A DNA stretch of 64,000 bases from Vreelandella nanhaiensis (GCF_003990185.1 NZ_RZHF01000014.1:229010-293009), one strand, 5' to 3'; positions 21,868 to 31,807 are shown, counted from the stretch's first letter. Numbers and translations: made by a program. The notes: generated from the letters alone by a model not told the origin.

Positions 21868-22710
21868 TCACACGAGTGAAAGGTAGAAAGCCACAAGCTC
21901 ATTGCCGATGAGCAGGCATACCCAGCCCGCGATTGATAGAAATGGCCCAAAAGGGAGGGGGGCTCCACGCAAGCGAGGCAACAACACCTGCGCAAGAATG
22001 CCGATTATGGCACCCAGGCCCGCTGATATTAGTAAAAGCAAGGGCAGAAAGCTCCAGCCAAGCCAGGCACCCAAGGCGGCTAGAAGCTTGAAGTCTCCAT
22101 AGCCCATTCCTTCTTTACCTGTCAGTAATTTAAACAGCCAAAAAACGCTCCAAAGCAGTAGGTAGCCGCCCATCGCGCCGATAACGGCACTTGAAAGCAT
22201 GTAGGGTTGAAATAATAGCTGGTAGAGAAGGCCAGCCCATAATAAGGGAAGGGTGAGAATGTCAGGCAAAAGATAGGTTCGAAAATCGATAACAGCCAAA
22301 GCGAGAAGCGTTAAACAGGCCGCATAGATAAAGAGGCTGGCTGGACTGATGCCATGGAGAAATGTAATGGCTAAAGCAAGTATGCCACCGCTTAGTTCAA
22401 TAAGCGGGTATTGCAGACTTATGATGCCTTTGCAGACAGCGCAGCGGCCACAGCGTTTAAACCACCCGATAAGGGGTAGGTTGTCATGCCAGGCAATGGA
22501 GCTTTCACAACGAGGGCATAGCGAACTCGGCACCGCCAGATTGAATCGAGGCGTTGACTCAACAGGAAGTTCCAATGCGGTACGCGCTTCCAGGCGCCAT
22601 TGATTCATCAGTATTACCGGCAGACGGGTAATGACAACGTTTAAAAAACTGCCGAGACAACTACCGAAAATAAAGACGATGATAAGCATGTCCCATGGTG
22701 GCAACTTCAT
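21868..22710 (-). CDS. pilD: type IV prepilin peptidase / N-methyltransferase
   Basis: The 280-residue polytopic membrane enzyme cuts prepilin leaders and methylates the new N-terminus. It has the N-terminal domain with two CxxC pairs (LCPRCESSIAW and CGRCAVCKG) and the aspartate motifs of the protease (VIDFRTYLLPD and the GYGDFKLLAALGAWLG segment). The start has AAGGAGTGTT upstream. It lies 17 bp after pilC in the same operon. Confidence 0.96.
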   Translation of the reverse strand: MKLPPWDMLIIVFIFGSCLGSFLNVVITRLPVILMNQWRLEARTALELPVESTPRFNLAVPSSLCPRCESSIAWHDNLPLIGWFKRCGRCAVCKGIISLQYPLIELSGGILALAITFLHGISPASLFIYAACLTLLALAVIDFRTYLLPDILTLPLLWAGLLYQLLFQPYMLSSAVIGAMGGYLLLWSVFWLFKLLTGKEGMGYGDFKLLAALGAWLGWSFLPLLLLISAGLGAIIGILAQVLLPRLRGAPLPFGPFLSIAGWVCLLIGNELVAFYLSLV

Positions 22711-22727
22711 AACACTCCTTGATACAC

Positions 22728-23960
22728 CTAGATAACGGTGCCTAGATCAAAAATTGGAAGATACATGGAGACAACGATGCCACCCACTAGGATACCTAAT
22801 ATGATGATGATCAGAGGCTCCATCAAAGAGGTGAGTGCGTCAACGGCATTATCAACTTCTTCCTCATAGTACTCAGCAATGCGGTGTAACATGGGGACAA
22901 GGGCGCCTGCCTCTTCACCAATGCTTATCATTTGCACGGTCAAGGCGGGAAAGCAGTTGGTCATCCGCATTGAGAAGTGGAGCTGCTGACCTGTCGCCAC
23001 GTCTTGCCGAGCTTGGCGTACCGCCTGCTCATAAACTTTATTACCGGTTGACCCGGCTGCTGTGTCTAGGCCGTCCACTAATGGAACACCTGATGCAGAT
23101 GTTGTGGCCAGCGTACGGGCAAAGCGTGCAACCGCCGCTTTATTAACAATACTGCCAATAACCGGAAGCCGTAACAGGGCTTGATCCTGTCGGTAAGCAA
23201 ATGCGGATGAGCCCCGTGCTAGCCGTTTAAATACCAACACCGTCATCATTAAAATGCCTAGCAGAGGCAGCCATAGCTGTTGCGCCAATGCCGATAGATT
23301 AACGGTTAGCTGCGTAAGGGCAGGCAGTTCCGCACCAAAACTTTGAAACATTCCTTCAAATTGAGGTACCACTTTAACCAGTAAAAGCAGCGTGATTCCC
23401 CACCCTGTGATCAATACGGTAGCAGGGTACCAAAGCGCCTTTTTTACGCGCGCCTTGAGTGATTCTACTTTTTCTTTATAAATAGCGTTGCGATCTAGCA
23501 TGGCTGAAAGGGTTCCCGCTTGCTCACCAGCCTCTACTAAGTGAATAAATAGCTGATCAAAATGTTGAGGATGATTCCCCAGTGCATCAGTAAAACTCGT
23601 ACCTGATGCCACCTCGTCGGCTAGCCGCTTGATAAGGGCTACCATGGAGGGCTTATTAAAGCTTTCTGCTACAACGTTAAGCGCTTGTAAAAGAGGAATT
23701 CCTGCTTTGACCATGGTGGCCATTTGACGAGAGAAGATCATGATATCAGCTGGTTTTATGCCGCCCGAAGAGTATGTGCCGCCTTTTCTATGAATACGGC
23801 GTACATGAATATTTTGTTTGCTTAGCTCAACAATAATATCTGACTTGCTATGGCCAATGCTTTCACCGGTTATTGATCGTGCTTGAGGTCCTATGCCTAT
23901 CCACTTCCAGCGGTACAAATGACGTGGGCGAACCTTGGACTTATTCGTCTGCCGAGCCAT
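22728..23960 (-). CDS. pilC: type IV pilus inner-membrane platform protein
   Basis: This 410-residue protein of the type II secretion F family has two repeated cytoplasmic domains (FSRQMATMVKAGIPLLQAL and FARTLATTSASGVPLVDGL) separated by membrane helices and a third helix at the C-terminus. It couples the PilB motor to pilin assembly. It is preceded by AAGGAGTAACCC and is only 3 bp from the pilB stop. Confidence 0.96.
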   Translation of the reverse strand: MARQTNKSKVRPRHLYRWKWIGIGPQARSITGESIGHSKSDIIVELSKQNIHVRRIHRKGGTYSSGGIKPADIMIFSRQMATMVKAGIPLLQALNVVAESFNKPSMVALIKRLADEVASGTSFTDALGNHPQHFDQLFIHLVEAGEQAGTLSAMLDRNAIYKEKVESLKARVKKALWYPATVLITGWGITLLLLVKVVPQFEGMFQSFGAELPALTQLTVNLSALAQQLWLPLLGILMMTVLVFKRLARGSSAFAYRQDQALLRLPVIGSIVNKAAVARFARTLATTSASGVPLVDGLDTAAGSTGNKVYEQAVRQARQDVATGQQLHFSMRMTNCFPALTVQMISIGEEAGALVPMLHRIAEYYEEEVDNAVDALTSLMEPLIIIILGILVGGIVVSMYLPIFDLGTVI

Positions 23961-23963
23961 GGG

Positions 23964-25658
23964 TTACTCCTTAATGACCCGATTAATTTCCTCCAGGCTG
24001 GTCGCGCCTTGCAACACGTAATGCAAACCGCTTCGTCGAAGGCTGTGGTGGTCCTCATTTCTCGCTTGCTGTTCGATCTCGATAGCTGATTCGTTATGCA
24101 TAATACGCTGTCGCATCGCCTCAGAAATGGGCACAACTTCATAGATGCCGACACGACCTTGATAGCCATGTGTGCACTTTCTACAGCCAACGGGACGATA
24201 CAAAGTGGCCTGCTCAATTTCATGCTCTGAGAAGCCTTCGTTGAGCAATGCTTCAAAAGGGATGTCAGCTGTTGTCTTACAGTAATTGCATAATTTACGG
24301 GCAAGGCGCTGTGCGATAATCAGACTTACTGAGCTTGCAATATTAAAAGGGGATACGCCTATGTTGGAAAGGCGAGTCAAAGTTTGAGCCGCTGAGTTGG
24401 TATGTACGGTAGACAGTACAAGATGGCCGGTCTGGGCGGCTTTTACCGCAATTTCTGCCGTTTCTAAATCCCGTATTTCACCCACCATGATGACATCCGG
24501 ATCCTGGCGCAGAAAGGCGCGCAGGGCATTGGCAAAATCCAGTCCAATTTTAGGCAGTACATTTACCTGGTTAATACCCGAAACCTTGATCTCAACAGGA
24601 TCCTCTGCAGTACAGATATTTCGCTCTACCTTATTGAGTAATGTAATGCCCGTATACAGTGAAACAGTTTTGCCGCTACCGGTTGGTCCTGTTACCAGGA
24701 TCATACCTTGTGGCTGTTTAAGGGCTTGTTCGTAGAGTGCTTGCTGAGTATTTGTGAGGCCTAGCTGATCAATACTTAACTGAATGGCGGCAGGATCAAG
24801 TAGGCGAAGCACTATTTTTTCACCATAAACCGTAGGGAGTGAGTTTATGCGTATATCCAGCGAACGATCGTGGGACAGTTTAAGCTTGATGGCACCATCC
24901 TGAGGGACGCGACGCTCAGATATATCCAGCCGCGCCATTATTTTTAATCGTGCGGCAATCTGATTGCGCATCGATAGAGGAGGCTGCGCAATTTCAATAA
25001 GAACGCCATCAATTCGAAAGCGAATCCTATATTGATGCTCATAGGGCTCGAAGTGGATGTCTGAAGCGCTGCGATCAATAGCATCCATTAAAACTTTATT
25101 TACAAACTCAACAACAGGGCCGTCCTCGACATTTTGCATGTTCTCCTCAAGCGGCAAATCGTCACTATCAATGGCTGTAGCGCTAACGGTTATATCTTGA
25201 ATATGATCGAGAGAAGCATATTTGCCATGAGCAAGGTAACTGTTTAGCGTTGTGGTGAGTTGATCCATTGGGGCCAGTACGCCTTCAATCCGCGTGGCAT
25301 CGACCGCAAACTTTAACTCTTGAAACTGAGCCAATAGGGATGGGCAGGTAATAGCGACCGTTAGGTGCTGGCCGTTATATGACAATGGCAGTACATTTAA
25401 TGACTTGAGAAGCCTAGCTGGAAACTGGGAAGCGGGAGGCAATGCGTCCAGTGCAATGGCTTCCAGGTCAATCAGAGGCAAACCATATTCTTTCGCGGCA
25501 GCAGAAGCCGCCGATATAGTGCTTACCCATTGATGTTCAACCACGTAATGCAATAGCGATATATTTAAATTTTTAGCCGCGGCCTGTGCGTCACTTACCT
25601 GTTCCGGGGTTAACAGATCTAGCTTAACAAAACGAGTAGCCAGCCCTTGGGTGTTCAT
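23964..25658 (-). CDS. pilB: type IV pilus extension ATPase
   Basis: The 564-residue protein has an N-terminal MshEN-type domain and a C-terminal secretion ATPase core with Walker A GPTGSGKTVSLY, an Asp box, Walker B (DPDVIMVGEIRD) and a four-cysteine zinc motif (CNYC...CRKC). It powers pilus extension. The MshEN half may bind cyclic di-GMP, which would link it to the several cyclic di-GMP enzymes in this window; the exact ligand motif was not confirmed. pilA is divergent at 25917. Confidence 0.95.
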   Translation of the reverse strand: MNTQGLATRFVKLDLLTPEQVSDAQAAAKNLNISLLHYVVEHQWVSTISAASAAAKEYGLPLIDLEAIALDALPPASQFPARLLKSLNVLPLSYNGQHLTVAITCPSLLAQFQELKFAVDATRIEGVLAPMDQLTTTLNSYLAHGKYASLDHIQDITVSATAIDSDDLPLEENMQNVEDGPVVEFVNKVLMDAIDRSASDIHFEPYEHQYRIRFRIDGVLIEIAQPPLSMRNQIAARLKIMARLDISERRVPQDGAIKLKLSHDRSLDIRINSLPTVYGEKIVLRLLDPAAIQLSIDQLGLTNTQQALYEQALKQPQGMILVTGPTGSGKTVSLYTGITLLNKVERNICTAEDPVEIKVSGINQVNVLPKIGLDFANALRAFLRQDPDVIMVGEIRDLETAEIAVKAAQTGHLVLSTVHTNSAAQTLTRLSNIGVSPFNIASSVSLIIAQRLARKLCNYCKTTADIPFEALLNEGFSEHEIEQATLYRPVGCRKCTHGYQGRVGIYEVVPISEAMRQRIMHNESAIEIEQQARNEDHHSLRRSGLHYVLQGATSLEEINRVIKE

Positions 25659-25916
25659 TGCCCGGTTCGCTTTCTTGAATTAAAGGCGGTGTTATAAGAT
25701 GCTAATTTTAATTTATTCATAGTTATATTATTCATTTTTGGATGATGCCCTTATGTTTTATAAAGACAAATATGCATCAGATTCTAAATAAAGTAGTTGA
25801 TTAAGTAAAATTAAATATGTATTAGTAAGAGAAGCACCTACAGCGTCTAAAAACTGAACCAGTGTTGCTGAGTTTGCCATTTCTTTGAAATGAAGAGAAT
25901 GATTATGAGATACAGT

Positions 25917-26306
25917 ATGAAAAGCATTAAAATCAATAACCTACAAGAGGGTTTTACACTCATTGAGTTAATGGTAGTGATTGCTATAATCGGTGTCTTG
26001 ATGGCAGTGGCTGTGCCCCAGTATGGAAACTATCTGGATAAGGCCTCTGTAAGAGCTTGCGAGGGGGAGTTAGCCTCCTATCGAAGCATGGTATTAACGA
26101 GCAACTCATTAACACAGTCATCAGCTATCTCTGTTCCTAAGGGTTTTAATTTCCAGGCATGTGAACTTGATGATGGAGATCGCCAGTTAGAGCTAGCCCA
26201 GGCGTTTTATGACAGTGGCGATGTTGACGCTATCAGTACGAAACGCACTAACGCTGGTAGTATCAAGATTGTGGCGGGCAGCATAATGCCAGCGGACTCT
26301 TTATGA
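25917..26306 (+). CDS. pilA: type IV major pilin precursor
   Basis: A class III signal is seen: a short leader ending in G, then FTLIELMVVIAIIGVLMAVAVP, the N-methylated pilin helix with glutamate at +5. The mature chain has a cysteine pair (VRACEGELAS and FQACELDDG) that would make the C-terminal disulfide loop. The leader is 12 residues from ATG 25917; ATGs at 25905 and 25890 give longer leaders and cannot be excluded. It is divergent from pilBCD, whose products assemble and process it. Confidence 0.92.
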   Translation: MKSIKINNLQEGFTLIELMVVIAIIGVLMAVAVPQYGNYLDKASVRACEGELASYRSMVLTSNSLTQSSAISVPKGFNFQACELDDGDRQLELAQAFYDSGDVDAISTKRTNAGSIKIVAGSIMPADSL

Positions 26307-26412
26307 TGCATTGCGGTAGCCAGTCGTATTGCCTGATAACCATTTTATTTCCACACTCCCTCCGTATTTGCTCGCTAGACTGAAAGCTTAGTATCAGAGA
26401 GGGGAGTAGACA

Positions 26413-26865
26413 GTGAAACAGATAAATACGTTGGTTCTGGTCGGGATCTTGGGAGCGGTCCTAGCGATCAATACCGCTTCTGCCCAGCCAGCACATGCGC
26501 CTGCTCATGGAGCACGGGGGCATCATGGTCATGATAAGCATCATCATGGAGGCTCGCGCTATTCACGAGATGAGCGTGACCAACAACAAGTAGATCTACC
26601 GCGGTTGAATGAGCGAGAACTCCTGCAAATCCTGCGCCAATATAATGCGCCAGCCGCCGAGCCATTGCCACCCGGTATTCAGAGGCAAATCGAACGCGGT
26701 AAACCTTTGCCCCCAGGAATTGCAAAACGCTTTGATGACTCATTGACTTCTCAACTGCCTCGCTACCCTGGTTATGAGTGGGAGCGTGTCGGTGCCGATG
26801 TCGTACTGGTTGAAGCAGCAACACGCGTAGTTGTCGATATCCTTGTAAATGCTCTGCGACGTTAG
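26413..26865 (+). CDS. CigR-family periplasmic protein (RcnB-like)
   Basis: The 150-residue protein has an N-terminal signal peptide (hydrophobic stretch, then NTASAQPAHA). A histidine-rich stretch follows (GARGHHGHDKHHHGGS), then the repeated motif PLPPGIQRQIERGKPLPPGI and the terminal GYEWERVGADVVLVEAATRVVVDIL. That C-terminal pattern is typical of CigR, known in Salmonella as an anti-virulence regulator, and of related proteins of unknown role. The His-rich part may bind metal. GTG start with GAGGGGAGTAGACA upstream. Confidence 0.8.
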   Translation: MKQINTLVLVGILGAVLAINTASAQPAHAPAHGARGHHGHDKHHHGGSRYSRDERDQQQVDLPRLNERELLQILRQYNAPAAEPLPPGIQRQIERGKPLPPGIAKRFDDSLTSQLPRYPGYEWERVGADVVLVEAATRVVVDILVNALRR

Positions 26866-26965
26866 GTTGCTGACAAATTCTGGCTGGGCGGCTGCTCGTG
26901 ACTTAAAAAGTCATAATATGGGATTATGCTTGCTGGTTTAAGCGCAGTATGAGAAGGAAATTAGC

Positions 26966-27769
26966 ATGCCTACATTGCAAGAGCGTCTGTCCCTGGCTAT
27001 CTTCATCGCAGAAGAGGCAGGTGAGTTGATTCGTCAGGCACGTGCGGATCAGTCATTCTCTCAGCGGTTGAAAGTAGATGATGAGCTGGTGACTGATGTG
27101 GACGTGGCCGTCGATGAATTAATACGTCAACGGTTAAATTCCCATTTCCCCGGCGAGGCGCACTTGAGCGAAGAGCTTTCGCCTGAACTAGCTCTGAATC
27201 CTGATACATCTCATCTATGGGTGGTAGATCCTATCGATGGAACGGTTAACTTTGCACAAGGCTTACGGCACGTTGCTGTATCCATCGGTTGGATGGAAGG
27301 CGGTATTGCCAAGGTAGGCGTGGTGCATGCGCCTTTTTTGCAAGAAACATTTAGTGCGGCCGAAGGGTTGGGGGCTTATTGCAATCAAGAGAGGATCGCT
27401 GCCAGTAATGTCGCCATACTAGGTGAAACTCTGGTAGGTACAGGTTTCCCCTATCAAAAGGAAGCACGCCAGCAACTAATGCTCCGTTTAGGAGCAGTCT
27501 TGGCCAAGTGTCGAGACGTACGACGCAACGGTGCTGCAGCGCTTGATCTTTGTGATGTAGCATGCGGTCGACTCGGTGCTTATTACGAAACTGTTTCCCC
27601 TTGGGATTTTGTGGCCGGCTGGGTAATTGCACGTGAGGCTGGAGCTAAAGTGGGGCACTTGACGGCCGTGCCCGAAGGCGTGCCAGCCGATCTTTATCCT
27701 AAAGAATTACTGGTTACGGCTCCAGGCGTTTATGAAGCGATGAGAAAGCTATTATTGAATGCCCACTAG
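26966..27769 (+). CDS. inositol monophosphatase family protein
   Basis: This 267-residue protein carries the metal-binding signature WVVDPIDGTVNFAQGL and the second motif SPWDFVAGWVIAREAGA of the inositol monophosphatase/SuhB superfamily. It should hydrolyse a phosphomonoester of a small sugar or polyol. Whether it is the SuhB orthologue is not clear, as another copy may exist elsewhere. ATG with AGAAGGAAATTAGC upstream. Confidence 0.88.
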   Translation: MPTLQERLSLAIFIAEEAGELIRQARADQSFSQRLKVDDELVTDVDVAVDELIRQRLNSHFPGEAHLSEELSPELALNPDTSHLWVVDPIDGTVNFAQGLRHVAVSIGWMEGGIAKVGVVHAPFLQETFSAAEGLGAYCNQERIAASNVAILGETLVGTGFPYQKEARQQLMLRLGAVLAKCRDVRRNGAAALDLCDVACGRLGAYYETVSPWDFVAGWVIAREAGAKVGHLTAVPEGVPADLYPKELLVTAPGVYEAMRKLLLNAH

Positions 27770-27905
27770 GGCTAGAAGCCTGCTATTGCTAGAGGATAGG
27801 CGTATTATGGCAAATACTTGAAAAGAAAGCGCAAAAAGGGCTTTTCATTTGATCAATAAAACGCTAGTATACGCACCGTCTTGAGGCAAAAGCCCTACAA
27901 GATAT

Positions 27906-27982
27906 CGGAGTGTGGCGCAGCTTGGTAGCGCGTTGCAATGGGGTTGCAAAGGTCGCAGGTTCGAATCCTGTCACTCCGACCA
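27906..27982 (+). tRNA. tRNA-Pro (anticodon GGG)
   Basis: A 77-base cloverleaf: acceptor stem CGGAGTG pairing with CACTCCG, D-arm GCGCAGCTTGGTAGCGC, anticodon loop ATGGGGT giving GGG, T-arm GCAGG TTCGAAT CCTGT (first pair non-perfect), and an encoded ACCA end. A terminator follows. Its 3' end is the left border of the accessory region, a common integration position. Confidence 0.95.
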
Positions 27983-27994
27983 AAAAAGACATAT

Positions 27995-28034
27995 AAAACG
28001 GTCACTTAGCTAATTGCTACAGTGGCCGTTTTTG
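27995..28034 (+). terminator. terminator of tRNA-Pro
   Basis: The arms AAAACGGTCAC and GTGGCCGTTTT pair with one G-T, and five T residues end the structure, 12 bp after the tRNA. Confidence 0.8.
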
Positions 28035-28039
28035 TTTTG

Positions 28040-28632
28040 TTAGATTTTAGGTAGCAAATAGGTAGCACGCGTCGGAAACAAGAAGGCGCAGCTGGCAACA
28101 ATGATTCATCTTTCTCACCACACCGTATCTCTCACCAGAACCAAAAAACCACTCCATATAAAATAAGGAAACTTCGGTTCAGATGGTTCTGCTATGCGTT
28201 ACCTCCATCCATCTTGATGGATTAAAGGTAGTCACCCGAAATTCAGGCAACGCAGTTAGCCAACTTTTTTGAGATAAATAAAATATGACGCTATCCATTT
28301 GGTGCTTTGTTGATATTTTAACCTGTGAAGAGGCTTAGCTTATTTATAACGGGGCTGATCCAGAGGATTTCGAAATGCGACGTAACCACCCAGACGACTT
28401 TCAGAAGCAAGGAATGCAGCATTAGCAGATGGTTATTGCTGGTCAAAAGGTGACATATAGTTGACACGTGTCCGAAATCGTTAGCGGAGGTCTTTTCTAT
28501 CGAGTTCTGAAATGCCCCTGAAACAGTACGAAAAGTACAGCTGTTCAATTTCGAAAAAGGGTAGATTACACCAAACAAGCTGAGAGTTCGATTGGGCAAC
28601 ATGACAAGGGTAAATTACTAGGAGCTCCCGTC
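28040..28632. other. accessory DNA without an intact gene
   Basis: A tandem GGTAGCA motif (28049-28066) lies just after the tRNA terminator, as often seen near integrase arm sites. On the plus strand around 28330-28420 a short stretch reads NGADPEDFEMRRNHPDDFQKQ before a stop, which has protein-like composition and may be a decayed gene. No intact frame is supported. Confidence 0.4.
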
Positions 28633-28959
28633 ATGACCAAAAAGAAAAGTGAAGACATATTGGATAACGCATTTCGCCTTTACCATCAAGGCTACAGTCC
28701 GGAGCTGATTGAGTTGCCTGAAAGCGCCGTCTTTCCCTCCTTGATTCCTGCGGCCCCTTCGACTGCACGTAAAAGTAGGGTGACTGGATTGCTGTTAGGA
28801 GAGCCCGGTCCACGGTTCGTGCGTCGTGGACGTAATGTCAGGTACCGACTCTCTGATGTTTTAGCTTGGCTGTCTAAAGTAGATCCGCAGCGCTCAACAG
28901 CAGAAGCTTTCATGGCGAAACAAAGCCTGGAAGCTTCGCTTAATCTCAGTAGTGAATAA
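28633..28959 (+). CDS. small DNA-binding protein, AlpA/excisionase-like
   Basis: This 108-residue basic protein ends its core with RFVRRGRNVRYRLSDVLAWLSKV. It resembles the wing and last helix of MerR-type helix-turn-helix excisionase or AlpA proteins, where a residue pair next to an arginine-rich turn contacts DNA. It starts at ATG 28633 with GGAGCTCCCGTC upstream. Its position 650 bp from the tRNA and near a recombinase fits a directionality factor of an integrated element. The excisionase role is inferred. Confidence 0.65.
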   Translation: MTKKKSEDILDNAFRLYHQGYSPELIELPESAVFPSLIPAAPSTARKSRVTGLLLGEPGPRFVRRGRNVRYRLSDVLAWLSKVDPQRSTAEAFMAKQSLEASLNLSSE

Positions 28960-29000
28960 GGGATTAATCGTTTCTTTATGATTTGACTTGACTAGTTTTA

Positions 29001-29037
29001 CTTCATGTCGAAAATTCGAATTATTTTCGACATGAAG
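29001..29037. repeat. 14-bp perfect inverted repeat
   Basis: Arms CTTCATGTCGAAAA and TTTTCGACATGAAG flank a 9-base centre that is itself partly palindromic (TTCGAA). It lies 42 bp after the excisionase-like gene. It lacks a clear T-run, so it may be a protein- or recombinase-binding site rather than a terminator. Confidence 0.7.
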
Positions 29038-29920
29038 GCTTCAGGTAAGCTACTCATGAAAGTATGGTGAAAACCTTTTGATGCTTCTGAGGCTTTCCAC
29101 CCTGTCTTCTTCTCCGTACCTTTTCTAACAAGACCAGCCCTGCTTTTTTCGTTGCTTTTTATGAGCTAGCTGGTGAGAGCGCTTGGCAGAGCGTGCCTAT
29201 AGTTCAGCATGTCGCTTACGGCGTGGCTTCGTAGATGAAAAGTGGATTGGCCCTTTACTGGCCATAAGTGAGCTTGGTGGATTGAGCGTATCACTGCTGG
29301 ATTTAATGATTTTCTATCTTAAATCACGCAGATCCAGTGTATGAATAGCTTTCGATTATTTTTTAAATTACACGTAAATATATGATTTTATTTTATTAAA
29401 ATATTTTTTAGTCATTTTAAGCGTTATCTCTAACGCTGGCGGACGATGGATGTTAAGTGTTTTAGATACGAATTGGCTTAGTTATAGCTATCAAAATGGT
29501 TATAACTTATTGATTTAAAATAAAATATACGGTTTCTATTTTGATTCACGCTTGAGAAAGGTCTATCTGTTTCGAGCTGTGGTCGAACCTATCGCTTCAG
29601 TGCCCGCAGCTATAAATCATTTGATATGGCAAATATGCCAAATTGCTTTACCACGCATTCCGCCAAAACTGCAGCGACGCTTCGGAGACTACGCCGTGCT
29701 GAGTGCCAATATCTATTACGGCCTGCTGAAAAGCCCGAGCAAGCTCTGGCGCATGGCACAACGCTAACGAACGGATCATACGCGTAATGCGTAGATGATT
29801 ATGGCCACCTGCTTTCAACCAGATATGCGTTTGGATCGAGAGGTCGGGCTGTGCTGTGATGGTGTGGTCTTCGCGTGGACTGCCCTGTGTTCTCAGGACA
29901 CTTCTAGCCTATTCTTCAAT
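29038..29920. other. AT-rich accessory region, no supported gene
   Basis: The only frame of note is 29552-29767 (+, 71 codons, ending KSPSKLWRMAQR). It has no ribosome site and no recognised family, so I do not call it as a gene. The rest is AT-rich and shows no RNA gene or IS end that I can identify. Confidence 0.4.
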
Positions 29921-30128
29921 TTCGTTTTGTAGATGCCTTCAGCGTACTCGCCATTTTTTGTTTTATTACGACTTGTGATAAAAACTTGAAAAAGGGCTTT
30001 AAAAGTACGCTCAGTGTACTTTTCAATGCTTTGTAGGTACACACAGCGTACTCGCCATTTCTTTTTTCCTTACGGCTTGTGAAAAAAAGCTTAAAAAGGT
30101 CGTTAAAAGTACACTGAGAGTACTTTTA
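29921..30128. repeat. two-copy 104-bp imperfect tandem repeat with inner palindromes
   Basis: AGCGTACTCGCCATTT at 29941 recurs at 30045, and AAAAGTAC..GTACTTTT palindromes at 30001-30023 and 30105-30127 are also exactly 104 bp apart. Intervening bases are similar (TTACGACTTGTGA versus TTACGGCTTGTGA). Each unit has one 23-bp palindrome near its end. No coding frame covers the repeat. Confidence 0.85.
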
Positions 30129-30395
30129 AGCATTGTGACAAATAAATGATTTTTCAGCCCTCACTCCAGTGCTTGGTCTAATTACAGAAAACAATGATTT
30201 AGACCTGATGCTGATATGGATATCACTGGTTAAGCTAGGCCGGTCAATTTGCTAGCTGGGCAATAGAAAAAATCAGCTTTTAAAACTGGTCATGCCAGTA
30301 CGAACGCAAATACTCACAAACGAGACCATGTCTCACTTTCTAAAGCTGGCACTGACCAGCGATTGATTAAAATTAACTTTGTTACTCCCCTTCCA

Positions 30396-30449
30396 GCCAA
30401 CACACACTCCCCGATCCTGCGATCGTAACCAAGTGGCTGTGTGTTAGGC
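30396..30449. repeat. imperfect inverted repeat resembling an integron attC-like fold
   Basis: GCCAACACAC pairs with GTGTGTTAGGC with one bulged base, and an inner hairpin CGATC-CTGC-GATCG lies between. The right arm ends GTTAGGC, matching the GTTRRRY core of integron recombination sites. The left arm fits that consensus poorly, so attC identity is only a possibility. It lies 0.4 kb before the recombinase gene. Confidence 0.4.
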
Positions 30450-30857
30450 ACTGTCCGTTAAAAAATCATGTTCTAAAAGTAACGGATTGAATAAATACCA
30501 TGAAGGCCACGTCATTCGGGACTTTCAATAATCGCTTGGCGCGTGAAAACGCGTGATAAGCCTCTTTTAAACGCCCAATAAATGTTAATCCGCGGAGTAG
30601 GTTGCTCATCCCAGTACGGGGATGCAGCGCAGCCCGGCCAGCACCTACTAGGAGAAAGAAAAATGGCAATCATAAATAAAAGGTCAGCGACACCTTCACC
30701 AAACGTCGCTCGCTCACGTTTGCCTCTTACGTTACGAGTGCAACTAGAACTTACCGTGCAGTTTTTTGGCTATGAGCGAAAACGGGGGTGCCATTCAGAT
30801 CGGCTATAAACTGTACGGAGGCATCCCCATTATATTTTTACATTTGAGAGTAACAAT

Positions 30858-31807
30858 ATGTGTCGCAACGTCGGGGTGGGGACCAGGAATATGGCATCAG
30901 CAGGGCGAATCCTGCTAAACGGAGAAGTGTTACGAAAAAATCTGTCTTACCTGTCAGTCGACTCAGTTGACAAAGCATGGTCTAAATTTGCGGACTATGC
31001 CCGAAATTTAGGGGTACGCAGACTCGAACATGTGACGTTCGAACTCCTAGTTCAATACGGTAAGGAACTGGCCAAACAAGTAGAAGAGAAAATATATACC
31101 GCAGGCTATGCTCAGCGTTTGATCAGCGCCGTCAACACCGTGATGCGACTGGCGAAACCAGAGTGGCGGAGTGTCAAAGCTGTGAGTGATTGCGGCGTTG
31201 CCCGACGAGTCGCTGTACGAAAGCATGCACCTACTGGAATAGACGCTACGGAGATCCAGCAGGTAGTTCAGAACCTAACGACTTCCAGCCTGGTCGTTGC
31301 AGCTGCAGTGGTGATGCTTTGTTGGAGTTTTGGTTTGCGCTTAAAAGAAGCGGCGCTTCTGAACGCTAATAAAGCATTAGTTCAGGCACTTAAAAAGGGC
31401 TTTATCGCGGTCACACTTGGTACAAAGGGTGGGCGTAAACGTGTTATCAAACTTTATCATTCTCATCAGTTCGATGCGTTAGAAGCTGCATCGAAGGTAC
31501 AAAGCCAGGGCAGCTCAGTAATTCCCGCGGAAATCGATTGGCGATCTTTCCGACAGTCTGAGCTGTACAGAGCACGTAAAACACTAAAAAGCGGTGGCAT
31601 TATCAAGTTTCACGATCTACGCGCAGCCTACGCTTGTCGTCGCTACCAAGAGCTAACAGGTTATCCAGCGCCGGTTATCTGCGGAAAAATTGTTAATAAG
31701 GAACAGGATCGCTTTCAAGAGAAGTGATCTCGCGGGAACTTGGACATAATCGTATCAGTGTTGTGTCAAGTTATATTGGGGGCTTTTATGAAACCGTTAT
31801 TACTTGA
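30858..31807 (+). pseudogene. tyrosine recombinase/integrase, frameshifted before the catalytic tyrosine
   Basis: The frame from 30858 gives 289 residues with a core-binding region, a catalytic Arg about residue 161 (SFGLRLKEA), a beta-hairpin lysine near TLGTKGG, and the HDLR box at 252-255. It stops at 31725-31727. A second frame (31721-31807) continues the expected family sequence: SRELGHNRISVVSSYIGG, with the second histidine box and the nucleophilic tyrosine. One missing base around 31710-31722 would restore a full enzyme of about 317 residues. It may be a dead gene, a programmed frameshift, or a sequencing error. The downstream partner overlaps its end. Confidence 0.85.

Noticed and set aside
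29552..29767. 71-codon frame on the plus strand
   Set aside because: TTG-type start without a ribosome site and no recognisable domain; left as unassigned DNA.
30466..30669. 67-codon frame on the minus strand
   Set aside because: No ribosome site, odd composition and no family; it lies in AT-rich noncoding DNA.
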